Source of the DNA: Euborellia annulipes
Lineage: Eukaryota; Arthropoda; Insecta; Dermaptera; Anisolabididae
Assembly (NCBI GenBank): GCA_023213315.1
Contig: JAKCPI010031547.1
Coordinates: 60,050-124,049, forward strand
Reading direction: 5' to 3'
Length of the DNA stretch: 64,000 nucleotides
Below, piece after piece: positions 34,276-45,600 of the stretch. Both the position numbers and the translations under genes were made by a program. The notes beneath the pieces were generated by a model. The model was not told where the DNA came from and did no database searches. It worked only from the letters and a program-made list of their open reading frames with translations. Numbering within the stretch: position 1 is the first letter of the stretch; each line of letters opens with the position of its first letter.

Positions 34276-34546
34276 CAGTTGTTTCCAAACTTTATGTTAC
34301 CACGCCTCCCTTAAAAATATTTAATCTTATGACGCCTCCCCCCCCCCCCCCCCCCCCCCATTTTATAACCTAATACAAAAACAAAAATTTTTAATGCTAA
34401 AAAATATAAATTTATATAAAAAATATATATTTTTTTTTATTTATTCTTATTTATATTAAAACTAGCATTCATTTGGAAAATTGGTCCTGGTGGCCAATAT
34501 TCGCGCCTCCCTAGGAGGCGCGCCTCGCAGTTCGGAAAACGCTGGT
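34276..34546. mobile_element. hAT-like MITE with CAGTKTTTCCAAACT ends, copy 1
   Basis: CAGTTGTTTCCAAACTTTAT starts it and CAGTTCGGAAAACGCTG ends it. A run of about 19 C lies near 34338-34358, and GCGCCTCC words lie near the right end. The same family is at 37616-37927. Flanking octamers match only partly. Confidence 0.65.
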
Positions 34547-34612
34547 ATAAGGGTATTTTATGGCTGGTGGAATTTGTATCAGGAATGAAAGTTGGAAAAA
34601 ACGAAGCCAGAA

Positions 34613-34751
34613 TTTTTCTTTAAAAATATATTTTAACAGCTGACGTTTCGGCTTTGGTCAAAGCCATCCTCGGAGCTGTTAGTGGTCATTCGAGGATGGC
34701 TTTGACCAAAGCCGAAACGTCAGCTGTTAAAATATATTTTTAAAGAAAAAT
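34613..34751. ncRNA. inverted pair of hammerhead-like motifs
   Basis: Two motifs face each other across an 18-bp spacer: arms 34613-34672 and 34691-34751 are near-perfect inverse copies. Each contains GGATGGCTTTG...CAAAGCC as stem II followed by GAAACGTC. The 5' core is CCGAGGA on minus and TCGAGGA on plus instead of CUGANGA, so catalysis is doubtful. The arrangement suits a pseudo-LTR junction of a Penelope-like element. Confidence 0.5.
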
Positions 34752-34765
34752 ATGTTTCTCAAATC

Positions 34766-35006
34766 TTATTTTCACGCCCTAGGGGGGGTGCCTAACTTAA
34801 ATATAAAATTTCAACCTCCTAGGTCAATTCGTTCATGCTTTAAATTGATCCCAAACAGACACACAGACCAAGTCGCGAAAACCATTTTTTTTTTTTATTC
34901 AGAGGACCTCAAAACGTGTCTATCCATCAAAGTCTCGACATCGAATTTTTGACATGAATCCAATACTTTCTCTCTATATATATGTATATTAACTTAAACA
35001 TATAGG
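34766..35006 (+). repeat. CACACCAG-family element, 3' third
   Basis: Starts at TTATTTTCACGCCCTAGGGG, then CTAACTTAAATATAAAATTT, CAGAGGACCTCAAAACGTG and the CTTTCTCTCTATATATATG end. The 5' part is absent because the ribozyme pair abuts it. Confidence 0.75.
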
Positions 35007-35828
35007 TAAAAATTCAAATCAGAATTGAGATTAGTTCTATATACAAAAAGATGCGGTAACTCCCCCAGTAAAATTCTAAGTGGACTAGTCATATCTTACT
35101 TTTCCACCTAATGAAAAAATTCCTACAATATTCTGCAAGGGATTCGATGGGTTCCTAAAGTTACCCTGTGTTGTTATTATTAACTATTTATGAGAGTTTC
35201 GAAATTCTCAAAAATTAATTCCCCCCAGTAATAAGAAATTTTAGAATGACATTAAAATGTTTCTACCCCACTATGCTATTTGCTAAATATTGAATATAAA
35301 TTTTAACTCAAACGGAATGAACTTATTTTTTAGTAAAAGTATTAAAAAACATTAATATCTTTGTGCATTTTAGGGGATGGGGCATTAACCCCCCTGGTTA
35401 ATGCCTTCATACCTCCCCCCTCCTTTAAGGAAATGCGAGCCTTCACCGCAAAATTACTCTCAAAATAATTTGAATACATTTATAAATAATTATTTTAATT
35501 TCTATTTTATTTTAATTTTCAACCCTTAATCTACCCCTGAGTAAAAGTAGGGTAATTTGATTAACAAAAATATAGGCCAAATAGAAAGAATATAATGGTA
35601 AATAATGGTGACTTAAGAAAAGAAAAAAAATGCCCTCAGGTTTGGTGTAGTTGGTAGCGTGCCTAGGGTTCCAACCCCTGGCAGTTCGAAATGGATACCA
35701 AATGGTTTAAATAGAAATGCCTGGACCCCCAAAGGTGTTTAAAAAAAAAAAGATAAAAAACTATTTTTTTTTTCAATGACACCTACACTCCCCTCCCCTT
35801 TTCAACAGCTTATATTCACCCTCTACTC
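35007..35828. other. intergenic sequence with SINE fragment
   Basis: Mostly featureless. A hAT-like end (CTTAATCTACCCCTG) is near 35526-35540 without a visible partner. A SINE copy lies at 35630-35750. Confidence 0.4.
35630..35750 (+). mobile_element. internally deleted tRNA-derived SINE
   Basis: TTTGGTGTAGTTGGTAGCGT (A-box region) and GGGTTCCAACCC (B-box) are followed directly by GGATACCAAATGGTTTAAAT, CCTGGACCCCC and an A tail. The GTTGCCGAAAAGACTG section is missing. Confidence 0.7.
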
Positions 35829-35831
35829 TTA

Positions 35832-36890
35832 GGGCCGGTTGCTTCATCCTGGGTGAGCTTGTTAGCCCCGACTTTTTTTGTAGTGCAGAAACCCACTTCA
35901 GTTTTATTTTTTATAGTAAAATATACGATATTTCATCATTTTATTGCTAAAAGAAGTATTCTAGAAGTACATATATTTGTTATTTTACCTTATATTCTAC
36001 TTATTTTATCAATAAAATGATGAAATGTTGTATATTTTATAAAATATGTTATAGGCTAGGGCCCGCTTGCATCAGATCTCGTCGCCATATTTAGCCCTGA
36101 GTTAACCTCACTTTTGAGTAATTTCATATAGATATATGGGGAATTGGAGCCAAGGTCCGGGCTAAAGTTAGCCCAGGCCCAAAGGTGGGGCTAAGATTTA
36201 GCCCTGGGTTGACACGTACGAACATGTATTATGAACTCAAGCATCCTAACTTCACCAATATAAATGTAAAAAATAATATAAATGCAATATGGAATCTACC
36301 GTTTTTTTGTTATTATTCATTTTATGTCAATCAGGATTATACTCGTATATCCAGGATATATTGCAAGTTGTTGAATATTCTCCTAACTTCATCTAAGGCA
36401 TTGCACATGTCTTGTTAATAAAACTATTTGTTTTCAAATTGAATGCAAATTGATATTAAATATTTATATAAATATTTTTAGTTGATATTACTTCTTGTCA
36501 GGTGAAAATAAAAGATATACCTATATTTCTTTTTGAAATTATCTTTATTTGAGTCACACAGGCAATTTGTCAAAATAGTTGTGAAGATTGGAACAATTGA
36601 CAAATTGTTATGTGAATACTAATAAATCTTGTTTATTTTTTTGAAAATTTTCAAATTTTAGCAAAAAAAATTAAATTCTTATATTTAAAATGTATATTAA
36701 TAATATTTATTTAAATTATGGGTGATAATATCAATTTTATTTTTAATAATTTTTATAAGATGCCTTAATTGAGTTGCAAACTTCACAAACAGAACATAAT
36801 TTGTTCCCCCGGAAGAGGGTTTCTGCATTACAAAAAAAAAGCCATTTAGCCCGGGGCTAACAAGCTCACCCAGGATGAAGCAACCGGCCC
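35832..36890. mobile_element. Harbinger-type non-autonomous element, TTA TSD
   Basis: Both ends begin GGGCCGGTTGCTTCATCCTG and stay complementary for about 65 bp (through AGCTTGTTAGCCCC and GCAGAAACCC). A TTA duplication flanks it (35829-35831 and 36891-36893). The 3-bp TTA/TWA target and GGGCC ends fit PIF/Harbinger. The interior is AT-rich without transposase. A related sub-element begins GGGCCCGCTTGCATCAG near 36060. Confidence 0.85.
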
Positions 36891-36893
36891 TTA

Positions 36894-37612
36894 GTGAAAT
36901 ACAAAATATTTGATTTACATATTCAAAAGAATCGGTTTTCTCAGTCAAATTATTTGTTTCTATCATTTTTTTTTCAACGATAAAATGCATAATAATTACC
37001 TTTAATAAGACTCTCAAGAGGGTGTGCTGGCTGACGGTGAGGTCAGGGTGGGTTACACTATATTAATTATTCACTTTGATTCACTTTAAACACAAAAAAA
37101 AGAGCAGCGCCTGCATCTCGGCCACGCGCTCGACTGAACGAGAGATAGACTTGTCTCTCTCTGTTTGTATAGGAATAAAACAGATGAAAATAACAATTCC
37201 CTTTTTATTAAAAGTAAAAAAATACCGTTTGCTCTAATCTAACTGTATTTAGAGATGGAAAAGAATGTCAACAAGTGATTTGGAATATTCCAAGGCCTTT
37301 CTTAAATAATCAACCCTTCATCACTCCTAATCAACCCTTAATATTATAAAATAATAATCAACGCAATGTTTTGAATGTTTTCTATTTATTTGGCTTCGAT
37401 TTAGCTAAAATAAATTTAAAAAACATTTTTTTTTCAATTTTTCAACCCCTTATCCAATTCTAAAAAATAAAATAATTAACAATGCTATTGCCTTCGGGGA
37501 GCTTCGCGTCTAGTCAGAAAAAAATTAAAATCCTGAAAAACTTCCCAGGATCCTCCTTTGGGTTTTATACATAGTATAATTTTCTAGAATGAGTCTTACT
37601 TTAGGCCAGTGT
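36894..37612. other. intergenic sequence
   Basis: No gene is supported. A GC-richer stretch at 37095-37175 (GCGCCTGCATCTCGGCCACG) is unassigned. CTTCGGGGAGCTTCGCGTCT AGT at about 37491-37514 is a weak Helitron-end candidate. Confidence 0.35.
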
Positions 37613-37615
37613 TTT

Positions 37616-37927
37616 CCAAACTTTATGTTACAACGCCTCCCTTAAAAATATTTAATCGTATGACGTCCCCCCCCCCCCACACACACATTTAATAAAATAA
37701 TACAAAAACAAACATTTTTAATACTAAAAAATATAAATTTATATAAAAATATTTTTTTTATTTATTCATAATTATTATTTTAATTAAAAAACCCCGTCCC
37801 AGAATCTTCTAAATTATTTTATTATTTTATTTATAAAACTAGCAATCATTTGGAAAATTGATCTTGGTGGCCGATATTCGCGCCTCCCCTTAGACTAGTC
37901 CGCGCCTCGCAGTTTGAAAAACGCTGA
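37616..37927. mobile_element. hAT-like MITE with CAGTKTTTCCAAACT ends, copy 2
   Basis: CAGTGTTTTCCAAACTTTAT at the left and AGTTTGAAAAACGCTG at the right form inverted ends. The interior (CGCCTCCCTTAAAAATATTT, a C run, TATTCGCGCCTCCC) is shared with 34276-34546. Confidence 0.7.
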
Positions 37928-38238
37928 TTATAATCAGCCTATAATTATAGGCCTAGAGTTTCTAAAAATTTAGTTATTCTATAGTATAGAGTAATTAAAA
38001 AAATAAAATACATTTTCATTTTCTTTTAAATAAATAAAATTATTTAGCCAATTCACTTTGAAAAAATCAGAAAATGAAGTGAGATTCTATGAGGAGAGGG
38101 GGGGCGAAGTTCCCCGGCTAGGTGCGCAACCCGCTCTAGGGGAGCTAGCAAATAATAAAACGAGATAGTATAAAAAAGATATTTTTTTAATATGAAAGTC
38201 TTTTTCGGCATCGAAAGCCATTTAGACTCCGTTCCTAT

Positions 38239-38480
38239 CAAGGGCGTATCCAGAGGTGTTTCTGGGGAGGGGGGGGGGGGTAATCTGGTGTGACTCGTCT
38301 CACAACACACTATTTTTTCTTAATTTCGGTAATTTAACGCATTCTGAACTTGTTTGCCAGAATATAAATACAAATCAAATTTTTAATAAATTTTTTTTCG
38401 AAAAAAAAAGTATTTTTTTCAAATTTCGGGGGGGGGGAAGGGTAATTACCTCCTTTACCCCACCCTTGTATCCGCCCTTG
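38239..38480. mobile_element. hAT-type MITE, CAAGGGCG ends, near-perfect 8-bp TSD
   Basis: CAAGGGCGTATCCAGAGG at the left and CTTGTATCCGCCCTTG at the right; flanks GTTCCTAT (38231-38238) and GTCCCTAT (38481-38488). It is the inverse orientation of 18757-19017 and again carries a CACACCAG hairpin half (AATCTGGTGTGACTCG) just inside the end. Confidence 0.85.
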
Positions 38481-38519
38481 GTCCCTATTGATTTCTATTG
38501 ATTGGCAGACAATTCTATT

Positions 38520-38715
38520 GTCGCTCAGAGGTCCACATCTTGTGGGTACGTGGATGGCGACCACGAGCTGCGACAGGCAGTCCTTCGGTTCTCTATTTCT
38601 GTCTCTTCCTTCCTCTTTTCAACAGGCGTCAGACCCGCCTGTCCTATTTCTTCCGGTCGCAACTACGAATGATAGGGCGGGAGGGAGAAAGTAAGATCCG
38701 CCGACCCCGCATCGC
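38520..38715 (+). repeat. dispersed repeat, second copy (GATA-tailed family)
   Basis: Matches the reverse complement of 19345-19575: ATCTTGTGGGTACGTGGATG, GCGACCACGAGCTG, TCTCTTCCTTCC, GCCGACCCCGCATCGCGGGA. The GATA tail is replaced by a purine-rich stretch. Confidence 0.7.
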
Positions 38716-41370
38716 GGGAATAGGGCGAGGACAGAAGAAGAAGAAGGTAGACAATTCTATTGAAATGTGAGAAGGGATACGAATCCCTGAACACTAGAAC
38801 TCGAAGCAAGAACTCAATCACGTTCCAGAGGCAAAAAATGAATTAATTATTTAATGAATGCCATTTAAAAATTAAACTTTTATAAGATTTATTAAAAAAT
38901 TTTTTTTTTAATATAAATGATATTTTCATACACTTTTTATATCTTGAATATAAACATTAAACAGACGAAAAAAAAAAAATATTCACAATTACATTATAGT
39001 TTTTTTTTTTTTTTTGAATAAACAAAAAAAATGAGTTGGAATAAATACAAATTTCGTTTAGAAAAATGTACTTGAGGGAACATGGTTCTTTTTTTTTAGC
39101 CCTGACCATGCAAATGTCCCAGCGGTGTCTGTTTTACGAGTCTTTTATTTACGACCTTTTTATTCTATGTATTCCCTCTCTTTCTATCTTTCAAAGTATC
39201 TTCAGGACCCTTTATGAATGACGCATAAAGGCCACGAAATAAAAAACCGCGCAGTATTATTCTTGTTTTGTTCTCTGGCTGTTAATAAGCTCGTAGAGGC
39301 GCCTGATAAAAACTTGGCTCATTGCATATTTATATATATAAAAAAAAAGAATCCACAGGACAGTGAATTAGGTTTCGCAAAACTGCCGTTTGGAGTCTCA
39401 TAATAAAAGAAAAAAAAAGTTGGAGGGGTAATTGTTATGGCTGCTTGATACTCCCTTGCTGAAGGGTGGCAGCAAACAAAAGAACCGTGCTAAGTGTCTC
39501 CAAATGTAAGGGAGGAGGGGCGGGGGGTGTTTATCCCGTCCTATTTCCAAGTACCAATTAGATTAATGCGAATAACCACCCCATGGACGAATGAATGAAA
39601 TCAACCCTTAATCAAGTAGTATTTATTCACTTAACGATGTCAACTCAAAATTATGAATAAATTTACTTTAAGGAATTATCAAGTACAAGCTTTTTAATTA
39701 AATAACATTATTTAAATACACCTTATTATATCCACTGAGTGTTAAATTAGATTTGCAGATCATTTAACTGAAAAGTAAGAAAAATCTAGTCAAGCGTTTT
39801 ATGATGATGGGGTGACATATGGCGGCAAAAAAAAAAAAATAGCTTACGCATCGTTTAATAAGAAAAGAAAATTTATTTTTATATATCTATGGATAAAAAG
39901 AAATGTACAGATGGAAACGCAAAGTAAAAACATGATGTTATTGACCTGTCCACGAGAGCAAGCAAACAACCCTCCCTCCCCCTTCTACCTACCCTCTGCT
40001 AAATCAACTGCTCAAACCTCTTTTTTCCCTGAAGAGATTTATGGTACTGACTCGAGGAAATTTATTTTATCTTTTAGCATTGCCAGAGAGAGAGAGAGAC
40101 TTGTCAAACCGAAAAGGGTGGTTTTTGGACTCGGGAGAAGGAAGTCTATGAAGAGATACAATTCCAAATCCATGGGATTATACGTTAAACCTCGGGAGGA
40201 AGAGGATTAATTCAGTTGAAAAACAGGAAACATTAGTAATATCTAAATAAATAAAATTTCATTATTTTTGATATCACTGAAAGCTAATTAAAAAATAAAA
40301 ATGATTAACAATTTTTTTTATTATTAATATATGTATTCTACCGACTAGAGAACAGAATAATTTTTTTCTGAAGAAGTGATTTTTTTTTTTTGAAAATTGT
40401 TTTTGAAGTGGATTTTTTTTTTTATTAGTGAAAAAAATGAAATTTAGTTAAAATAAAAGAAGCATAATTTTTTTAAAAAATAACGGAAAAATATTTCAGA
40501 AATTTGGAGAAATGGAGTTCATCTTTTGTAAAATTTTTAAATAAAGAAATAAAAAGTCCTCATTAAATTTTTTTATTTTAAGGAGAGATTATTTAAAAAG
40601 GGTTATTTTGGCAGAAAAGTGCAAAAAAATAATTTTATTGATAGATAAAAAGTACTGTAAAGGAATAACTTAAATTAAGTAAAATAAATAAATTTAGTAC
40701 TTTTTGTATCAGGGTTTATAAAAAAAAGATAAATATTTATATTTCCCAAAAAGTAATGGGCGAGATCTATTATACCCTGCCGTAACAAAGTCAGAATAAA
40801 ATTAGGTCTAGAATTAATAGAATGCCTCATTTTTAATTTTATGCTTAAATAATTAGCTAATCATTTGAAGATACGATACGTTTTTACTTCATTAAAACAA
40901 AAAAAATTTAGATAAATGTACAGTGAGAGGTAATATAAAGCACCTTCATGCACTTTTTCGTGAGATTATTTCATTTAAAAAACGTAAAAACTATAAAGGA
41001 AACTTCTGTGCTTCACTTAATTTTAATAAATTCATATTTTCATTTTTTTATAAAAAAAAAAATGAAATAATCACATGAGAAAACGCATGGGGGTGCTTTC
41101 ATATTGCCCCTTACTGCACATATCTGATCTAGTAGACCTGGAGGTGAGACAACGTTCGGTTTAATTTATTTGAGAAAGGGAAGTATCTTAAAAAGAGGTT
41201 CTGCAGCTTAGAAATTGGATTCTAATATGTATTTAAAATCATTAAATTTAATGCAATTAAAAAACATTAAATTTAATGCGAAAAATATAAAAATTTATCT
41301 GAACAATATTAATCTATAGTAGAATAAATAAAAGACTAGCTATGTTTATTTCTTTATTATAGAACCCACA
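38716..41370. other. long unique-looking AT-rich region
   Basis: No transposon signature is found over about 2.6 kb. Two blocks look less random: 39085-39330 (a CATAAAGGCCACGAAATAAA segment, CGTAGAGGCGCCTGATAAAA) and 39925-40205 (a Lys/Arg-rich frame without domain). These could be regulatory or untranslated sequence. No gene is called. Confidence 0.35.
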
Positions 41371-41415
41371 CCACATCGACGTTTCGGTCAACTATTCAAC
41401 CATCTTCATGGCTAG
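41371..41415 (-). ncRNA. hammerhead-like motif, near-intact core
   Basis: On the minus strand: AUGAAGA (C3 replaced by A), a GGU...ACC stem II, GAAAC and GUC. One core position is lost, so activity is doubtful. Confidence 0.4.
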
Positions 41416-42824
41416 GATTCACTCAACAGCGTTTTTCTATTGACTACATATTGGTTCAGCTATTCACCTCGCTAACATACAAAATTCATCTAGTTAAAAT
41501 GTCTGACTAAAAGCTTATATAAAATTTCTAGAAAAAGAGTAAGTTTGCTTTTATCGGAAAAATAAAAAAAATTTACCTAAATCCTATTCTACCTATTCGG
41601 CTCGCCTACAAACGAGCCGAATCAGCAAGTGTGTGGGCTCTCAAGAGACAAAATCAGCCATTAAATACCCTATCTGACGAACGAGCCCGATCCGTGCGGA
41701 TCTGCTCCCGAGCCGAGCAGAGCCGGACAGAAGGCCCAGACGGATCTCTCACGGCTCGCGTACCAAAGTACCGCATGTATGGGGCGCTTAAGATCCCGAA
41801 GACTTAAAAAAAATCAAAATATGCTGGCGACGTTACCAAATCAAAACAAAATTACCGTTCCCTATTTCAAGGATCGTTAATTACCCTTTACTTGCTCTCT
41901 ATACTTCTTTAGAATTCGTAGTATAAAAAAATCAAATGAATATTTTCATAAATGAAATCAATCTGTTTGTTGATAACTCATTAATCAATTAATCTCAAAT
42001 AAAGAAGAGATAAATCCAAATAATTTTCCATGGAAAATAGCAGCCATTAAAATCCTTAATGATTATCCTAAAGTCAAGTGTGTCATATTTCGGTTTAAGT
42101 ATCATCCATGCATGTTAACACAATAGAGGGCCTATATAGGCTTGGATTTTATATTAATAATGCAAAGTCGAAAGAGAGAGAGAGAGAGAAGAGAAGAAGA
42201 GGGAAAACGGTTTTAGGTTGGATAGTAGCGGTTACAACCCCCTGGAGGGTAAAATGGAACGGGAACGGAGGGCTGGAATGAAGGCGATGTGAGAAAAATG
42301 TTGCGGATAAAAGCCCCCGGGTCTTCGCCTAATTTCATTACCGTACGGGGGTGGTGAATATACGTAGTATATATACAAGAAGAGTTTGTGTATGTGTGAG
42401 CGGGTTGTTGGAATAGCTGCTACCCCAAGGACCATACCCTTCTTGAGGCGCGTTTCTACAGACTCGATTATCCAGTTATGTACGGGTTACGATTACCACC
42501 TCCCCCTCGTTCTTTTACTCCTTCAAAAAAAAAAAAAGGAAAAGAAAAAACTGGCAACAGTGCTCGGAGCGCGGGTTTAATGGGCCAAGAAGGCTTTTCG
42601 CCGACTTGGGATTAAAACGCAACGCTAAGTTGATTAATACCATTGCTATTTTTTCTGTGTATTTAGAGATATATGAACCCGGACAAAGTTTAGCGTGGAT
42701 ATATTGGAAAACCAATGTCAAATTAAATTGCGTGGTTGATTTTCAGAATTCAAGCCTGTTGAATTTGTATATTTGAATTTGGGAATAAATTTGAAGATAA
42801 AAGTAGATAATTCACGTTTTTTTA
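41416..42824. other. intergenic sequence with two GC-rich islands
   Basis: An island at 41595-41790 holds the hairpin TTCGGCTCG...CGAGCCGAA and many GAGCC words. A second at 42200-42620 is GC-richer, begins after a (GA)n tract and has several short frames without domains. Neither has a second copy in the window. They may be promoter, exon or unrecognised element sequence. Confidence 0.3.
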
Positions 42825-43017
42825 TAAACTGTATGACTGGTAGCACAGTACAAAACTTTTCGTGCTTGTTACACTAGATTTAATGTGTCGACATATATTT
42901 AGTTTCCAGCGTTAGGGTACATTAGAGTTCAAAATGTAAATACATATTTATATTTTGTTACCATTTCTCCTATTTTCATATGAAGTGCTTTTAATGAAAT
43001 AATTATTTTGTCATGTT

Positions 43018-43125
43018 TTTAATGGCGTATAAAGTCTTATATGGCCTGAGTTGCCAAAAAGACTGTGTGAATGTGTGTGTGAGTGTTGAGAGTGAATGAA
43101 AAAATAGTGTGAGTGTTTAAAAAAA
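43018..43125 (+). mobile_element. SINE 3' half
   Basis: GTATAAAGTCTTATATGGCC, TGAGTTGCCAAAAAGACTG, a GTGTGTGTGAGTGTTGAG tract and an A-run match the 3' half of 32646-32913. The tRNA-like head is missing. Confidence 0.65.
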
Positions 43126-43574
43126 AAAATCTTTGAATTTGTCAAAGATTTATATGTCAGAATTTAAAAATGAATTAGAATTGTAGAAATTTCAAGAGGG
43201 ACTCACCAAATGAAGAATTTCTGGAATTAAAACCGATCAGCAAGCGCTCGGACCACGTCTATCAGGAACAGCTTTCTCAATCTTACTGAATGAAGCACAA
43301 AGGATAACCAGGTTTCAAGCCGCTTTCAACCTGTTGAAACAAGAATAAAACCATGTTGAAAAGTATATCTATAAAGTAGTGTATTAGTCTGTGTGAGAAT
43401 GGCATGTGTGTGTGTGTGTAAAGAAATTATTTAAAATATCTGGCGTGACTGGTCGCACCAGATTTTTTGTATCAACATATACAGTATTTTGTTAGATTCA
43501 GGTAGCACGGTAGGCATACGGCTACATAACAATTCAAGATGGAAAAGTTTGTTTGTTTTTTTAGTCTTTTCGGC

Positions 43575-44020
43575 ATCTTACTTGTTAGACCAAATCATAG
43601 AAGAAGAATATCTGCACTATCTCTCTTCTACAGGTATTACCATGGTCAATGCTCTGCCGAATTAAAATCAATTATCCCACCCAATGCAACATATTCACGG
43701 AACACAAGTGAGGCATCTTCCCAGCATCCCTATGCTGTTCAGATCACGACTAACAGAACAAATCAATTTCATTCTTCCTTTGTCCCCATGACCTCCCGTG
43801 ATTGGAACAAGCTCCCTGCTTCTATCTTCCCCAAAACCTACAATCTTCAGACTTTCAAGTCTAACCTCAACAGGCATCTTCTCAGTTCCCGCAGTTGAGT
43901 TTCCCCTTTATGCTTCTCCTTTTGTTTTTATTTTCTTCCTGGCTGCATGTGACTATTGGTCATTATAGGTCTTCGGACCTTATGCACCCATTCCAAAAAA
44001 AAAAAAAAAAAAAAAAAATA
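43575..44020 (+). pseudogene. 5'-truncated LINE 3' end (C-terminus of RT ORF)
   Basis: The plus frame ends at 43898 and reads RRRISALSLFYRYYHGQCS..., then SFVPMTSRDWNKLPASIFP and KTYNLQTFKSNLNRHLLS. This is the C-terminal signature seen in many CR1/Jockey-like non-LTR reverse transcriptase proteins (FYRYYHG and TSRxWNxLPxSxFPxTYNLQxFKxxxxRHL). All catalytic domains are absent. A short 3' UTR and a poly(A) of about 24 follow. It is a dead, 5'-truncated copy; the frame continues upstream into unrelated DNA. Confidence 0.75.
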
Positions 44021-44127
44021 GTCGTTGAACTATAAGTGTGAATGTTAAAAAAAAGAGTACAAGAGTAAAGTGTGCTTCAAACAATTTTAAGAGGCAAATT
44101 AGAGGATTTTAAAGAGCACCTAAAATA

Positions 44128-44299
44128 CAGTGGCTTCATTGGGGGTGGGGCAGGGGGAATTTACCCCCCCCCCCCCAAGAGCTCTGATTTTTTAAAATTT
44201 TTATATTATTCTTAAATAAAATATTTCAAAATATATCTAACATAAGATTATATAGACTTAATAAAAACAAACCAAGAAAAAGTTGAAATGTCGCCCCTG
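44128..44299. mobile_element. hAT-type MITE, CAGTGGCTTCATTGGGG end, 8-bp TSD
   Basis: The perfect duplication CTAAAATA is at 44120-44127 and 44300-44307. The left end is CAGTGGCTTCATTGGGGG and the right end GTCGCCCCTG. At 172 bp it is a very small element. Confidence 0.85.
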
Positions 44300-44495
44300 C
44301 TAAAATACTATATGGTTTATTGATTTCCAAAATGGTTAGAGCGAATTTTGAGAAAATCGAAAAAACTGAAAACGTAGATATTAATATATAAGTAAAGTAC
44401 TATTAGGCCTACTCTTTGGCGGATATTAAAAGCTTATTTTCGCCTTACAGGAAGATACCTAACTTAAATATAAAATTACAGCCTCATAGCTCATT

Positions 44496-44712
44496 CAGTA
44501 GCGTCTTTTCAAATTTTTCTTGGGGGGGGTAGTTCATAAAATTTACTTACAATTAGGTATCTCAAATTTGGCCAAAAGATATTTAATTAGTTTTTAAATT
44601 TTTTACAGCTAGATATATTTTATTTAATAATAGATATAAAATTTAAAAAAGATCAAATCCCTTGGGGAGAGGGGGCCTGGGGCCTTGCCCCCCCCCCCCA
44701 ATGAAGCCGCTG
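44496..44712. mobile_element. hAT-type MITE, AATGAAGCCGCTG end, 8-bp TSD
   Basis: The perfect duplication AGCTCATT is at 44488-44495 and 44713-44720. The left end is CAGTAGCGTCTTTTC and the right end CCAATGAAGCCGCTG; the right end is the inverse of the left end of the neighbouring MITE at 44128. Confidence 0.85.
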
Positions 44713-44957
44713 AGCTCATTTCCTTCATGCCTTAAATTGAACACACACACACACAAGCACACAGACAGATCATTTTGCGAGACTCTCTTTTTTGGGCTCA
44801 GGGTGTCTCGAAATTTGTATATTCACCAAATATTTGGCTTAGAATTTTTGACATCAATCCAATACTTTCTCTCTATATATTAGCATACATACTGTAGTAC
44901 TTTAGATAAATAAATGGAAAAGAAGAATTGGCTTCGGTGTTATAAAATCTCTCAACT

Positions 44958-45002
44958 CTGTAGTGACGTTTCGGTTTTAATGGGCTATTACCACCTTCAG
45001 TC
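44958..45002 (-). ncRNA. hammerhead-like motif, one core change
   Basis: On the minus strand: CUGAAGG (A9 replaced by G), a GGU...ACC stem II, GAAAC and GUC. Same series as 4236-4288. Confidence 0.4.
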
Positions 45003-45600
45003 AATTAAGTGCTTTAACAAACATTGTTATTTTTCTATAAACTTTTTAAAACGTATTATTTTATTTTTGTTTAGCATAATATAAGATAATTATTTATCAG
45101 TGTGACGTAATTAATTAAACATGAGATTAAAAAAAAAAACAATAGAAATAGTAGAGAGTGTGTCTTGCGACGAGAAAGTTGAATTAACAAAGGATAAAAT
45201 AAACATGTCTACTTATAAGTTAATTAAAATTCTTAGATAAATCATTTATCATGCGATACTTCACTAGAGATTAAGTTATTTCAAAAGAGATATTTATTTT
45301 TTAGTAAAAAAAAAAAAAAAACTGTAATCCTATCTTGATGGCGGTTTAAATTTTTCGTAGATTATCTCACTTAAAAATTAATTACATCTTAAGTTTTTAA
45401 GAATTTTTAACTGTAATCAATGATTCAAAGATTACTTATCTCTTTTTCAAGTAGTAGGAGTTATAATTAAATCTCTAGTTAGCGGATTAAATAACTCTAT
45501 CGGTGTTGAATTATGGGATTTAAAAAGTAGTTTTTTATTTTTATTTTTTATTTCATTTAAGGTCTTTTTCGGCATCGCCATTTAGACCCCGTCTCTATTT
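45003..45600. other. AT-rich sequence
   Basis: Featureless until a minus-oriented SINE 3' fragment at about 45555-45600 (TCTTTTTCGGCATCGCCATT, AGACCCCGTCTCTATTTA). Confidence 0.45.

Larger units (their letters stand above)
42825..44890 (+). repeat. old CACACCAG element broken up by nested insertions
   Basis: Family sequence is visible in pieces: the 5' region at 42825-42990 (TTGTTACACTAGATT, TATTTTGTTACCATTTCTCC), the middle from about 44055 (GTACAAGAGTAAAGTGTGCT), again at 44308-44495 (GAGCGAATTTTGAGAAAATC) and the 3' part at 44713-44890 (ACACACACACACAAGCACAC, CTTTCTCTCTATATATTAG). The gaps are filled by SINE, LINE and two hAT insertions, giving their relative order of arrival. Confidence 0.65.

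Noticed and set aside
39812..40210. 132-residue Lys/Arg-rich frame
   Set aside because: It begins in a poly(A) run and has no recognisable domain, start context or splice signals.
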